Below, in pieces: positions 42,160-53,759 of a stretch of DNA of 64,000 nucleotides. The notes under the pieces were generated by a model. The model worked only from the letters and a program-made list of their open reading frames with translations. It did no database searches and was not told where the DNA came from. Source of the stretch: Pantoea sp050157905 (lineage in GTDB: Bacteria > Pseudomonadota > Gammaproteobacteria > Enterobacterales > Enterobacteriaceae); NCBI RefSeq assembly GCF_050157905.1, contig NZ_JBKIWZ010000001.1, positions 1 to 64,000 on the forward strand. The letters are read 5' to 3'. Each line of letters begins with the position of its first letter. The stretch's first letter is position 1. The position numbers and the translations under genes were made by a program.

Positions 42160-43308
42160 TTGATTAAGTCAGCAATCCTGGTTCTGGAAGACGGAACCCA
42201 ATTCCACGGTCGGGCCATCGGGGCAACGGGGTCGGCAGTGGGGGAAGTCGTTTTCAACACCTCAATGACCGGTTATCAAGAAATCCTCACTGATCCTTCC
42301 TATTCCCGCCAAATCGTTACTCTCACTTATCCCCATATCGGCAATGTCGGTGCCAACGCCGCCGATGAAGAATCCAGCCAGATTCATGCGCAGGGCCTGG
42401 TCATCCGTGACCTGCCGCTGATTACCAGCAACTTCCGTAGTGAAGAGGGCTTATCTGCCTACCTGCAGCGCAATAACATCGTGGCCATCGCCGATATTGA
42501 TACCCGCAAGCTGACACGTCTGCTGCGTGAGAAAGGGGCGCAGAACGGTTGCATTATCGCTGGCGACGCGCCGGATGCGGCACTGGCGCTGCAGAAAGCC
42601 CAGGCGTTCCCCGGCCTGAAAGGGATGGATCTGGCGAAAGAGGTCTGCACCACCGAGACTTACAGCTGGCAGCAGGGCAGCTGGACGCTGAACGCGGGGC
42701 TGCCAGAGCAGTCATCGGCAGAGTCGCTGCCTTATCATGTTGTGGCGTATGATTACGGTGCCAAACGCAATATTCTGCGTATGCTGGTTGATCGCGGCTG
42801 TCGTCTGACGGTCGTACCGGCCCAGACGCCAGCGGAAGAGGTGCTGAAGCTGAACCCGGATGGCATTTTCCTCTCCAACGGTCCGGGCGACCCGGAGCCG
42901 TGTGACTACGCGATCAGCGCCATTCAGTCGTTCCTGAAAACAGAGATTCCAGTGTTCGGTATCTGCCTGGGTCATCAGCTGCTGGCGCTGGCCAGCGGTG
43001 CAAAAACCGTGAAGATGAAGCTTGGCCATCACGGCGGCAACCATCCGGTAAAAGATCTCGACAGCAACCGCGTGATGATCACCGCGCAGAACCACGGTTT
43101 TGCGGTCGACGAGAATGATCTGCCCGCGAATCTGCGTGTGACCCACATTTCGTTGTTTGATAAGACCGTGCAGGGCATTCATCGCACCGACAAGCCTGCC
43201 TTCAGCTTCCAGGGACACCCGGAAGCCAGCCCGGGACCGGGTGACGCAGCGCCGCTGTTTGACCACTTTATCGAATTGATTGACGCATTCCGTCTGCAAG
43301 CGAAGTAA
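42160..43308 (+). CDS. carA: Carbamoyl-phosphate synthase small subunit
   Basis: 382 residues from a TTG start at 42160-42162. TGGAGG (42149-42154) sits 5 bp before this TTG, whereas the in-frame ATG at 42133 has no such site and lies inside the second ARG box; the TTG also gives the E. coli length. Glutaminase subunit that supplies ammonia to CarB. The class I amidotransferase nucleophile is Cys269 in VFGICLGHQLLALA, with a later His/Glu in FQGHPEASPGP. carB follows 14 bp downstream. Confidence 0.96.
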   Translation: MIKSAILVLEDGTQFHGRAIGATGSAVGEVVFNTSMTGYQEILTDPSYSRQIVTLTYPHIGNVGANAADEESSQIHAQGLVIRDLPLITSNFRSEEGLSAYLQRNNIVAIADIDTRKLTRLLREKGAQNGCIIAGDAPDAALALQKAQAFPGLKGMDLAKEVCTTETYSWQQGSWTLNAGLPEQSSAESLPYHVVAYDYGAKRNILRMLVDRGCRLTVVPAQTPAEEVLKLNPDGIFLSNGPGDPEPCDYAISAIQSFLKTEIPVFGICLGHQLLALASGAKTVKMKLGHHGGNHPVKDLDSNRVMITAQNHGFAVDENDLPANLRVTHISLFDKTVQGIHRTDKPAFSFQGHPEASPGPGDAAPLFDHFIELIDAFRLQAK

Positions 43309-43322
43309 TCAGGAGCTAATTC

Positions 43323-46550
<3,228 letters not shown>

Positions 46551-46553
46551 TGT

Positions 46554-46583
46554 AAAAACGGCTCCTGCGGGGGCCGTTTTTTT
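46554..46583 (+). terminator. carAB terminator
   Basis: AAAAACGGCTCC-TGCG-GGGGCCGTTTTTTT, 4 bp after the carB stop. A GC stem with a T-run of seven. Confidence 0.88.
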
Positions 46584-46792
46584 GCCTTGATTCTGGCGAT
46601 AATCTTAAAATCAGGTCCGGAAAAAGCAAAGAGTTTGCGTTAAAGTTACTGATTTGACTTATCTTTTTAGCTATAGGTGCGAAATGGAGCAGTTCGCACA
46701 AATCTATAAAACGAAACGCTTCCTGAACGCATTTCTCGCCAGTACTATGCCTGCCGCTCATCACCAGAGCGTATCAGGACACGAATAAAAAA

Positions 46793-47932
46793 ATGAAAAT
46801 GCGTACTTTTTCTCTGAGTGCAGTGGCTGCACTGATGGCTGTTCTTCCTTTCGCCAGCCAGGCGGAAATCACCCTGCTGAAGCAGGATCCGCAGGCAGGC
46901 GATCCGCTCAGCCGGCTGACCTTTACGTTTGGCGGCAGCATTCGTGCTCAGGTCAACCATCAGACCGGCGTGAATGACAAATCCTATAAGCGCGACGGTT
47001 TTGACGGCGGCACCCGTTTCCGCTTTGGCGCGGACTACTACCTGTTCGATGACGTCAGCTGGGTCAGCTACTATGAGCTGGGCGTTAACGTCCCGGCCCT
47101 GTTCAGCTGGGACGGTCACTATGCCGACGGGGCGAATAACACTACCCGCCGCCAGCTTTACACCGGTCTGAAAAGCAAAACCTGGGGTCAGCTGACCTTT
47201 GGTCAGCAGAACAGCGTTTACTACGACACCGTAGGCGCCAAGACCGATATCTGGGATTACGATATGATCGGCCAGGCACCGGGCAACGGGATCAACGGCG
47301 ACTACGACGGCTCTTACCGTTCACGCAAGCAGCTGAAATATAAAAACAGCTTCGGCGATGTGGATCTCTTCGCCTCTTACCTGTTCGACGACAATGAGTT
47401 CCTGCCGGGCAATGGCCTGCGCTACAAGCGTAAAGGCGGCGGTTCACTGGGTGTGGACTACCACATCACCGACGATCTGAGCTGGGGCACCGCGTGGAAC
47501 TACACCCGTGCGGCGATGCGTAACCCGAACAACGGCGACAGCAAAACCTACGACCAGAACATCTTCGGTACTGCGCTGAGCTGGACACCGGGTAACTGGA
47601 CGCTCTCCGCTGGCGGTGGCTGGTATCAGAACTTCATGACCACCAAACGCAAAGATGTGCATGACTACTTTGCGGGCGATGCGTGGGGCCTGGAATATTT
47701 CGCTGGCTACAAAATTCCGGTCGCACAGTATGGCCTGAAAGCGGTTCAGCCTTACGTGATGGGCGATCGTATCGAGTACGCGAACGGCCGCGACTACCAG
47801 CGCATCGATAACGGTCTGGGTGTGACGCTGTTCCTCGACTACGGTTTCCGTGTTGATTACGAACATGTCTTTACCTCCAGCACCGATAACCTGGGTGACA
47901 TGAACCTGGTGCGTCTGCGCTACGACTTCTGA
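46793..47932 (+). CDS. General outer-membrane porin family protein
   Basis: 379 residues. The signal peptide MKMRTFSLSAVAALMAVLP is cleaved after FASQA. The mature part is rich in alternating aromatic strands typical of a 16-strand Gram-negative porin (TFGGSIRAQVNHQ, LTFGQQNSVYYDTVG, LKYKNSFGDVDLFASYLF) and ends in LRYDF, with the C-terminal Phe needed for Bam-dependent assembly. It probably is a diffusion channel for small hydrophilic solutes. It is not clearly OmpC, OmpF or PhoE. It stands alone between carB and folA, where E. coli has other genes. Confidence 0.85.
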   Translation: MKMRTFSLSAVAALMAVLPFASQAEITLLKQDPQAGDPLSRLTFTFGGSIRAQVNHQTGVNDKSYKRDGFDGGTRFRFGADYYLFDDVSWVSYYELGVNVPALFSWDGHYADGANNTTRRQLYTGLKSKTWGQLTFGQQNSVYYDTVGAKTDIWDYDMIGQAPGNGINGDYDGSYRSRKQLKYKNSFGDVDLFASYLFDDNEFLPGNGLRYKRKGGGSLGVDYHITDDLSWGTAWNYTRAAMRNPNNGDSKTYDQNIFGTALSWTPGNWTLSAGGGWYQNFMTTKRKDVHDYFAGDAWGLEYFAGYKIPVAQYGLKAVQPYVMGDRIEYANGRDYQRIDNGLGVTLFLDYGFRVDYEHVFTSSTDNLGDMNLVRLRYDF

Positions 47933-47940
47933 TCATCCTG

Positions 47941-47964
47941 ACGGCTCCTGCGGGAGCCGTCTTC
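47941..47964 (+). terminator. Hairpin after the porin gene
   Basis: ACGGCTCC-TGC-GGGAGCCGT followed by CTTCTT, 8 bp after the porin stop. The stem is good but the T-run is interrupted. Confidence 0.6.
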
Positions 47965-48167
47965 TTATGCGGCCCCAGTTTATGCCAGACTGAAACCGCT
48001 GACTGGCGAGCTGCAGCAAACTAACGCGATTACGCGGTGAAAAACGCTACACAGGCTGTGAAAAACGGCGTCATAAAAAGCTTTACGCAAATAGACCGAT
48101 CCCCCTATCGACGAAACTTTCACCTTTACGTATCATGGCGCCAATTTTTTTTCAGTGAGTGGTTAAC

Positions 48168-48650
48168 ATGATTAGTCTTATCGCGGCATTAGCAGCAGAT
48201 CGCATTATTGGAATGGAAAACGCCATGCCGTGGGACCTGCCTGCCGATCTGGCGTGGTTCAAACGCAATACGCTGAAGAAACCAGTGATTATGGGCCGGC
48301 TGACGTTTGAATCAATTGGTCGTCCTCTGCCTGGCCGCCTGAATATTGTGGTGAGCCGTCAGCCCGGCAGCGCAGAAGGGGTCACCTGGGTCACGTCGCT
48401 GGATGACGCACTTCAGGCCGCCGGTGATGCAGAAGAGATCATGGTGATTGGCGGTGGGCGCATCTATGAGCAGATGCTGAAGCGTGCTGATCGTCTTTAC
48501 CTGACCCATATCGATGCAGAAGTTGAAGGCGATACCCAGTTCCCGGATTACGAGCCGGACGAGTGGCAATCGACGTTCAGCGAATTTCACGATGCTGATG
48601 AGCAGAACTCCCACAGCTACTGCTTCGAGATCCTTGACCGTCGTCGCTAA
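48168..48650 (+). CDS. folA: Dihydrofolate reductase
   Basis: 160 residues (E. coli 159). NADPH-dependent reduction of dihydrofolate to tetrahydrofolate; target of trimethoprim. The active-site Asp27 and the Met20 loop are in IGMENAMPWDLPADLAWFKR, with Asp at position 23 instead of the E. coli Asn. The cofactor-binding segments are VIMGRLTFESIGRPLPGR and IMVIGGGRIYEQ. The ATG at 48168-48170 is preferred to the in-frame GTG three codons earlier. It is followed by phoX. Confidence 0.97.
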   Translation: MISLIAALAADRIIGMENAMPWDLPADLAWFKRNTLKKPVIMGRLTFESIGRPLPGRLNIVVSRQPGSAEGVTWVTSLDDALQAAGDAEEIMVIGGGRIYEQMLKRADRLYLTHIDAEVEGDTQFPDYEPDEWQSTFSEFHDADEQNSHSYCFEILDRRR

Positions 48651-48740
48651 TCCCGCCCCCATCCGGCTGTAACCTGGCTGTCATCATTATTCATTAGCAT
48701 TGCTTCTTTTCTGGGATCGTGACAAAGGAAGCAATCACCA

Positions 48741-50624
48741 ATGAAAATCGAATTATCCGCATTAAGCACTGACCGCCTGCCTGATCCACTGCGTCGTAAA
48801 TTTCTTGCCGGTTCCGGTGCTCTTGGCCTGACCGGCTTTCTCAGCGGCGGCCTGACGCTTTCATCCGGCGCGCGGGCCGCAGAGAAACCGGCGGGGAGCG
48901 CGCTGCTGGGCTTTCAGGCGATTGCCGCCTCGACCGCCGACGACGTGGTGGTGGCGCCCGGCTACCGCGCCGAGGTGCTGATCTCATGGGGCGATCCGCT
49001 GGTAAACGGGGCCGCCGCGTTCGATCCGCACGGCAACAACAGCGCGGAGGATCAGGAAAAGCAGTTTGGTGACAATAATGACGGAATGAGCTTCTTTGCC
49101 ATCGACGATCATCGCGGTGTAATGGCGATCAACAATGAATATGTCAACGAACCCACGCTGTTTGCCCACGGTGGCAGCAAAGCGACCAGCCTGGAGGATG
49201 TGAAAAAGTCACAGGCGGCGCACGGTATTTCCGTGGTGGAAGTGAAGCGGGGCGAGGATAATCGCTGGCAGGTGGTGCGTCCGTCTGACTACAACCGCCG
49301 TATTACCGCGAATACCCCGATGCGCTTTTCAGGCCCCGCCGCGGGTGACAAGGCACTGCAGACCGCAGCCGATCCGCAGGGCATGAATGTCCTCGGCACC
49401 TTTGGTAACTGCGCCAACGGCAAAACGCCCTGGGGCACCTATCTGACCTGCGAAGAAAACTATGACACCTATTTCGGCACTCAGCAGGCGGACTTCACGC
49501 CGAGCCCGCAGCAGAAGCGCTATACCCTGAATGCCGCCGAGCCGGAGCGGAACTGGGCCGATTTCGATCCCCGATTTGATGTCGCGAAAAACCCCAACGA
49601 ATTTAACCGCCACGGCTGGATAGTGGAAATCGATCCCTTTGATCCCCACTCCGTGCCGATCAAACGCACCGCGCTGGGCCGCTTCAAACATGAGAATGCG
49701 GCGGTCACGGTCGCTAAAACCGGTCAGCTGGTGGTGTACATGGGGGATGATGAGCGCGGCGAGTATATCTATAAATATGTTTCCGACGATCGGGTTATCC
49801 CGGATGACGCGAAAGCCAATCGGGGGCTGCTGGACAAGGGCACGCTCTATGTGGCGCAGTTCAATGGCGATGCGCAGGGCACGCCGCTTAAAGGCACCGG
49901 GCGCTGGCTGGCACTGAAGTGGGGCGAAAATGGCCTCACCGCAGAAAGGGGCTTCAGCAGCCAGGCTGATGTCCTGATCAACGCGCGCGCGGCGGCCGAT
50001 GTGGTGAACGCCACCCGCATGGACCGGCCGGAATGGATCGCCGTGAATCCGCATGATGGCCGCGCCTACTGCACGCTGACCAACAACAACAAGCGCGGTA
50101 ACGAGGGGATGCCCGTTAATGCGGCCAACCCGCGGCCCAAAAATATCTATGGCCAGATTATCCGCTGGGATGAGAAGGGCGATGCCACCGCGCTGTCGTT
50201 TGAGTGGGATATTTATGCGCTGTGCGGTAATCCGATCGCCCACCCTGAGGGGATCTATCGCGGCACGCCCAACATCACCGCAGAGAATACCTTCAACAGC
50301 CCGGATGGTCTGGGATTTGATGCCGCAGGACGCCTGTGGATCCTGACCGATGGCAAATACAGTAACAAAGAGGATTATCAGGGGCAGGGGAATAATCAGA
50401 TGCTGGTGGGCGATCCCGACAGCGGCGAGATCCGCCGCTTTATGGTCGGCCCGAAATCGTGCGAGCTGACCGGCATTACCTTCACGCCCGATTACAGAAC
50501 GCTGTTCGTCAATGTGCAGCATCCCGGCGAAGAGGGGGACTCCCATTTCCCGCACAACAGCCCGCGTCCGCGCTCATCGGTGATCATGATCACCCGCGAA
50601 GATGGCGGCGTTATCGGGGCCTGA
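48741..50624 (+). CDS. phoX: PhoX-family (DUF839) phosphatase, Tat-exported
   Basis: 627 residues. The N-terminus has a twin-arginine signal (DPLRRKFLAGSGALGLTGF, hydrophobic to SSGARA), so the protein is folded in the cytoplasm and exported. The rest belongs to the PhoX/DUF839 family of Ca/Fe-dependent alkaline phosphatases, with a beta-propeller rich in GTYLTCEENYDTYFG, RFKHENAAVTVAKTGQLVVYMGDDERGEYIYKY-type and SPDGLGFDAAGRLWILTDG segments. It probably releases phosphate from organic esters in the periplasm. No Pho box was recognised upstream. Absent from this place in E. coli. Confidence 0.88.
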   Translation: MKIELSALSTDRLPDPLRRKFLAGSGALGLTGFLSGGLTLSSGARAAEKPAGSALLGFQAIAASTADDVVVAPGYRAEVLISWGDPLVNGAAAFDPHGNNSAEDQEKQFGDNNDGMSFFAIDDHRGVMAINNEYVNEPTLFAHGGSKATSLEDVKKSQAAHGISVVEVKRGEDNRWQVVRPSDYNRRITANTPMRFSGPAAGDKALQTAADPQGMNVLGTFGNCANGKTPWGTYLTCEENYDTYFGTQQADFTPSPQQKRYTLNAAEPERNWADFDPRFDVAKNPNEFNRHGWIVEIDPFDPHSVPIKRTALGRFKHENAAVTVAKTGQLVVYMGDDERGEYIYKYVSDDRVIPDDAKANRGLLDKGTLYVAQFNGDAQGTPLKGTGRWLALKWGENGLTAERGFSSQADVLINARAAADVVNATRMDRPEWIAVNPHDGRAYCTLTNNNKRGNEGMPVNAANPRPKNIYGQIIRWDEKGDATALSFEWDIYALCGNPIAHPEGIYRGTPNITAENTFNSPDGLGFDAAGRLWILTDGKYSNKEDYQGQGNNQMLVGDPDSGEIRRFMVGPKSCELTGITFTPDYRTLFVNVQHPGEEGDSHFPHNSPRPRSSVIMITREDGGVIGA

Positions 50625-50629
50625 GACAA

Positions 50630-50653
50630 CATGCTGGCCTGACGGCCAGCATG
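50630..50653. terminator. Hairpin between convergent phoX and apaH
   Basis: CATGCTGGCC-TGAC-GGCCAGCATG, a 10-bp perfect stem between the two stop codons, without T-runs. It may mark both 3' ends. Confidence 0.5.
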
Positions 50654-50657
50654 ATCG

Positions 50658-51515
50658 TTACAGCGCAGGCGGGGCCAGGCTGTCGCTGGCAGCCAGCGCT
50701 TTTTCACGGTTGGAGGGCTGCACCACATAGCGCTGTGTCTCCCAGTGCAGCAGGGTCAGCGTTCCGCCCCAGCAGCAGCCGGTGTCCAGACCGATTATCC
50801 CTTCAGGCGTGCCTTTACCTTCCAGCGCCGCCCAGTGACCAAAGATAATGGTGTAATCGCGTGCGACCGGCCCCTCAAGGGTAAACCAGGGTTTCAGCGG
50901 GGGAAGCGCCGACTCCGGCGCATCTTTGCAGATCATATCCAGCTGACCATTCGGGAAGCAGTAACGCATGCGGGTCAGGGCGTTGGTGCTGAAGCGCAGA
51001 CGGGCCAGACCGGTCAGGTCTTCACTCCAGTTGTTTGGCATGTCGCCATACATGGCATCCAGGAACAGCGGATAGCTGTCGCTGGCAAGCACCGCTTCAA
51101 CTTCACGCGCACACTTTTTTGCGGTCTCAATATCCCACTGCGGCGTAACACCGGCATGGCCCATCACCAGCTTCTTCTCTTCATCCACCTGCAGCAGGGG
51201 CTGGCGACGCAGCCAGTTAATCAGCTCGTCCGCATCCTCTGCTTCCAGCAGCGGCGTCAGACGATCTTTGGGCTTGTTGCGGCTGATCCCGGCGTAGACC
51301 GCCAGCAGATGCAAATCGTGATTACCCAGCACCAGACGCACCGCGTCGCCCAGCGATTTTACGTAGCGCAGAACCTCAAGCGAGCCGGGGCCGCGCGCCA
51401 CCAGGTCGCCGGTCAGCCACAGGGTGTCCTGTTCAGGGTTGAAATCGACCTGTTGCAGCAATGCCCGTAATTCGTCGTAGCAACCATGAACGTCGCCAAT
51501 CAGGTATGTGCTCAT
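50658..51515 (-). CDS. apaH: Diadenosine tetraphosphatase ApaH
   Basis: 285 residues. Symmetrical Ap4A hydrolase (also removes Np4 caps from RNA) of the calcineurin-like metallophosphatase family. Metal ligands are in YLIGDVHGCYDELRALL, LWLTGDLVARGPGS, LVLGNHDLHLLAV and later MGHAGV and GHWAALEG. It is the last gene of the lptD-surA-pdxA-rsmA-apaG-apaH cluster, 53 bp after apaG. Confidence 0.97.
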   Translation of the reverse strand: MSTYLIGDVHGCYDELRALLQQVDFNPEQDTLWLTGDLVARGPGSLEVLRYVKSLGDAVRLVLGNHDLHLLAVYAGISRNKPKDRLTPLLEAEDADELINWLRRQPLLQVDEEKKLVMGHAGVTPQWDIETAKKCAREVEAVLASDSYPLFLDAMYGDMPNNWSEDLTGLARLRFSTNALTRMRYCFPNGQLDMICKDAPESALPPLKPWFTLEGPVARDYTIIFGHWAALEGKGTPEGIIGLDTGCCWGGTLTLLHWETQRYVVQPSNREKALAASDSLAPPAL

Positions 51516-51568
51516 AACGTTTTATCCATCAGGAAGGTGCCCGGCTCCGCGGGCAAAAAGCGTGTGAA

Positions 51569-51946
51569 TCAGTGAATATGGGTCTGAACGGCGAGGCGGA
51601 ACACCGGGATATCGACGTGAAAGGTTTCACCCTGCTCATCGACCATCACATAGTGCCCCTGCATGGTGCCCATTGGGGTTTCGATCACGGCACCGCTGGT
51701 GTACTGAAACTCATTGCCGGGAGCGATGTGGGGCTGTTCACCCACCACGCCTTCACCCTGAACTTCCGTTTCGCGACCATTACCGTTGGTAATCAGCCAG
51801 TAGCGCCCCAGCAGTTGCACAGCGGAACGACCCAGGTTGCGTATCGTAATGGTATAGGCGAAGACGTAGCGATCCTCATCCGGCGAGGATTGAGAGGCGA
51901 CGTACTGGCTCTGTACATGGACGGAGACGCGGGCCGTTTCACTCAT
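51569..51946 (-). CDS. apaG: ApaG domain protein
   Basis: 125 residues, a fibronectin-III-like beta-sandwich protein of unknown biochemical role, named for its link to Co2+ resistance and Ap4A levels. Conserved stretches are YVFAYTITIRNLGRSAVQLLGRYW and VVGEQPHIAPGNEFQYTSGA. The length equals E. coli ApaG (125). It lies 3 bp after rsmA in the operon. Confidence 0.96.
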   Translation of the reverse strand: MSETARVSVHVQSQYVASQSSPDEDRYVFAYTITIRNLGRSAVQLLGRYWLITNGNGRETEVQGEGVVGEQPHIAPGNEFQYTSGAVIETPMGTMQGHYVMVDEQGETFHVDIPVFRLAVQTHIH

Positions 51947-51949
51947 GAC

Positions 51950-52771
51950 TTACTCCTGCGATTTTCCCTGATGATTCGCCAGCCAGTTGGCCAGCTGACA
52001 GTATTGCGCGACCGAAACGTTTTCAGCGCGCAGGCCGGGATCGATGGACAACTCTTCCAGTGCACCCGCCGTGACCATGTGGTTCAGGCTGTTTCGCAAC
52101 GTTTTGCGGCGCTGGCCAAAGGCTTCGGTCGTAATGCGGCTCAGAATACGCACGTCGCTGACCGGATGGGGCGGCTCGGCAAAAGGCACCAGACGCACCA
52201 CTGCAGAGTCCACTTTCGGTGGCGGCGTAAAGGCGTGCGGCGGCACTTCCAGCACCGGGATCACCTGGCAGTAATATTGCGCCATCACCGTCAGGCGGCC
52301 ATAAGCTTTACTGCCCGGACCGGCAACCAGACGGTTAACCACCTCTTTCTGCAGCATGAAGTGCATATCTTTGATCGAACCAGTATAGCTGAAAAGGTGG
52401 AACATCAGCGGGGTCGAAATGTTATACGGCAGGTTACCAAATACCCGCAGCGGCTGGCCTCGCTCCTGCGCCAGGGCGGCGAAGTCGAAGGTCATGGCAT
52501 CCTGCTGGAAGATAGTCAGTTTCGGGCCAAGGAACGGGTGGGTCTGCAGACGCGCGGCGAGATCGCGGTCCAGCTCGACCACCGTTAAGCTATCAAGGCG
52601 TTCGCCTACCGGCTCGGTCAGGGCACCCAGGCCAGGACCGATCTCGACCAGCGCTTCATCGCGCTGTGGATGAATAGCGGAGACAATGCTGTCGATAATG
52701 TACTGATCGTTCAGGAAGTTCTGCCCGAAACGTTTACGGGCGTAGTGCCCCTGATGGACGCGATTATTCAT
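51950..52771 (-). CDS. rsmA: 16S rRNA dimethyladenosine transferase RsmA (KsgA)
   Basis: 273 residues (E. coli 273). It dimethylates two adjacent adenosines near the 3' end of 16S rRNA as a late step of 30S assembly; loss gives kasugamycin resistance. S-adenosylmethionine motif LVEIGPGLGALTEPV and catalytic FGNLPYNISTPLMFHL are present, with the start HYARKRFGQNFLND. It overlaps the end of pdxA by 8 bp. Confidence 0.97.
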   Translation of the reverse strand: MNNRVHQGHYARKRFGQNFLNDQYIIDSIVSAIHPQRDEALVEIGPGLGALTEPVGERLDSLTVVELDRDLAARLQTHPFLGPKLTIFQQDAMTFDFAALAQERGQPLRVFGNLPYNISTPLMFHLFSYTGSIKDMHFMLQKEVVNRLVAGPGSKAYGRLTVMAQYYCQVIPVLEVPPHAFTPPPKVDSAVVRLVPFAEPPHPVSDVRILSRITTEAFGQRRKTLRNSLNHMVTAGALEELSIDPGLRAENVSVAQYCQLANWLANHQGKSQE

Positions 52772-53759
52772 TACTGCTCTTGATCATAGTGATGGCGAGG
52801 TTAAGCGCCGTGATGAAGCTGCCCGGTTCCGCCTGACCCAGCCCGGCGAGTTCAAGCGCGGTGCCGTGGTCAACGGAGGTCCGGATAAAGGGCAGGCCCA
52901 GGGTAATATTTACTGCCCGGCCAAACCCCTGAAATTTAAGGACCGGCAGGCCCTGGTCGTGATACATCGCCAGAACCGCATCGGCATGTTGCAGATACTT
53001 AGGCTGGAACAGCGTATCTGCAGGCAGCGGGCCGGTCAGCCTGATACCCTGCTGACGCAACTCATCCAGTGCCGGCGTAATCGTTTCGATCTCTTCGCGG
53101 CCCAGATGGCCACCTTCGCCCGCGTGGGGGTTAAGACCGCAGACGTAGATGTGTGGCTCGGCGATCGCAAACTTCTGCTGCAGATCGCGATGCAGAATCG
53201 TGATCACCTCATGCAGGCATTCGCGCGTTACCGCCGCGGCGACATCCTTCAGTGGCAGATGGGTTGTCGCCAGCGCAACGCGCAGCGCTTCAGTCGCCAG
53301 CATCATCACGACGCGATGACCGCCTGCGCGGTCGGCGAAGAACTCAGTATGGCCGGTGAAGGCGATACCGGCATCGTTGATCACGCCTTTATGCACCGGA
53401 CCGGTGATCAGCGCGGCAAACTCACCGGACAGACAACCGTCACAGGCGCGCGTCAGCGTGGCCAGCACATAATCGCTATTCGCAACGCAGAGCTCGCCAG
53501 GCGTTACCGGTTCAGCGGTTTCAACGGGCAGGATAGTCAGTGTCCCCGCCTGTTGTGGCTCGGCAGCCACGCCAGGCTGATAAGGTCGCAGGGTCAGTGG
53601 CAGGCCGAGCTGCGCCGCACGCTGCTTTAGCAGAGCCGGTGAGGCGCACACCACCAGCTCAACCGGCCACGCCTGCTGAGCCAGCTGAACGGTGAGATCG
53701 GGACCAATCCCGGCGGGTTCGCCGGGCGTGATCACCACACGATTACTGCGCATTGCCAT
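52764..53759 (-). CDS. pdxA: 4-hydroxythreonine-4-phosphate dehydrogenase PdxA
   Basis: 331 residues. NAD-dependent enzyme of the DXP-dependent pyridoxal phosphate pathway. Family motifs are RVVITPGEPAGIGPDL at the N-terminus, ALITGPVHKGVINDAG, CGLNPHAGEGGHLG (metal-binding His) and AMYHDQGLPVLKFQGFG. The start overlaps surA by 17 bp and the end overlaps rsmA by 8 bp, which shows tight coupling. An alternative Met two codons downstream is possible. Confidence 0.97.
   Translation of the reverse strand: MAMRSNRVVITPGEPAGIGPDLTVQLAQQAWPVELVVCASPALLKQRAAQLGLPLTLRPYQPGVAAEPQQAGTLTILPVETAEPVTPGELCVANSDYVLATLTRACDGCLSGEFAALITGPVHKGVINDAGIAFTGHTEFFADRAGGHRVVMMLATEALRVALATTHLPLKDVAAAVTRECLHEVITILHRDLQQKFAIAEPHIYVCGLNPHAGEGGHLGREEIETITPALDELRQQGIRLTGPLPADTLFQPKYLQHADAVLAMYHDQGLPVLKFQGFGRAVNITLGLPFIRTSVDHGTALELAGLGQAEPGSFITALNLAITMIKSSNE

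Noticed and set aside
49329..50555. 408-codon open frame antisense to phoX
   Set aside because: The plus strand encodes a complete PhoX with Tat signal; the antisense frame has no recognisable domain.
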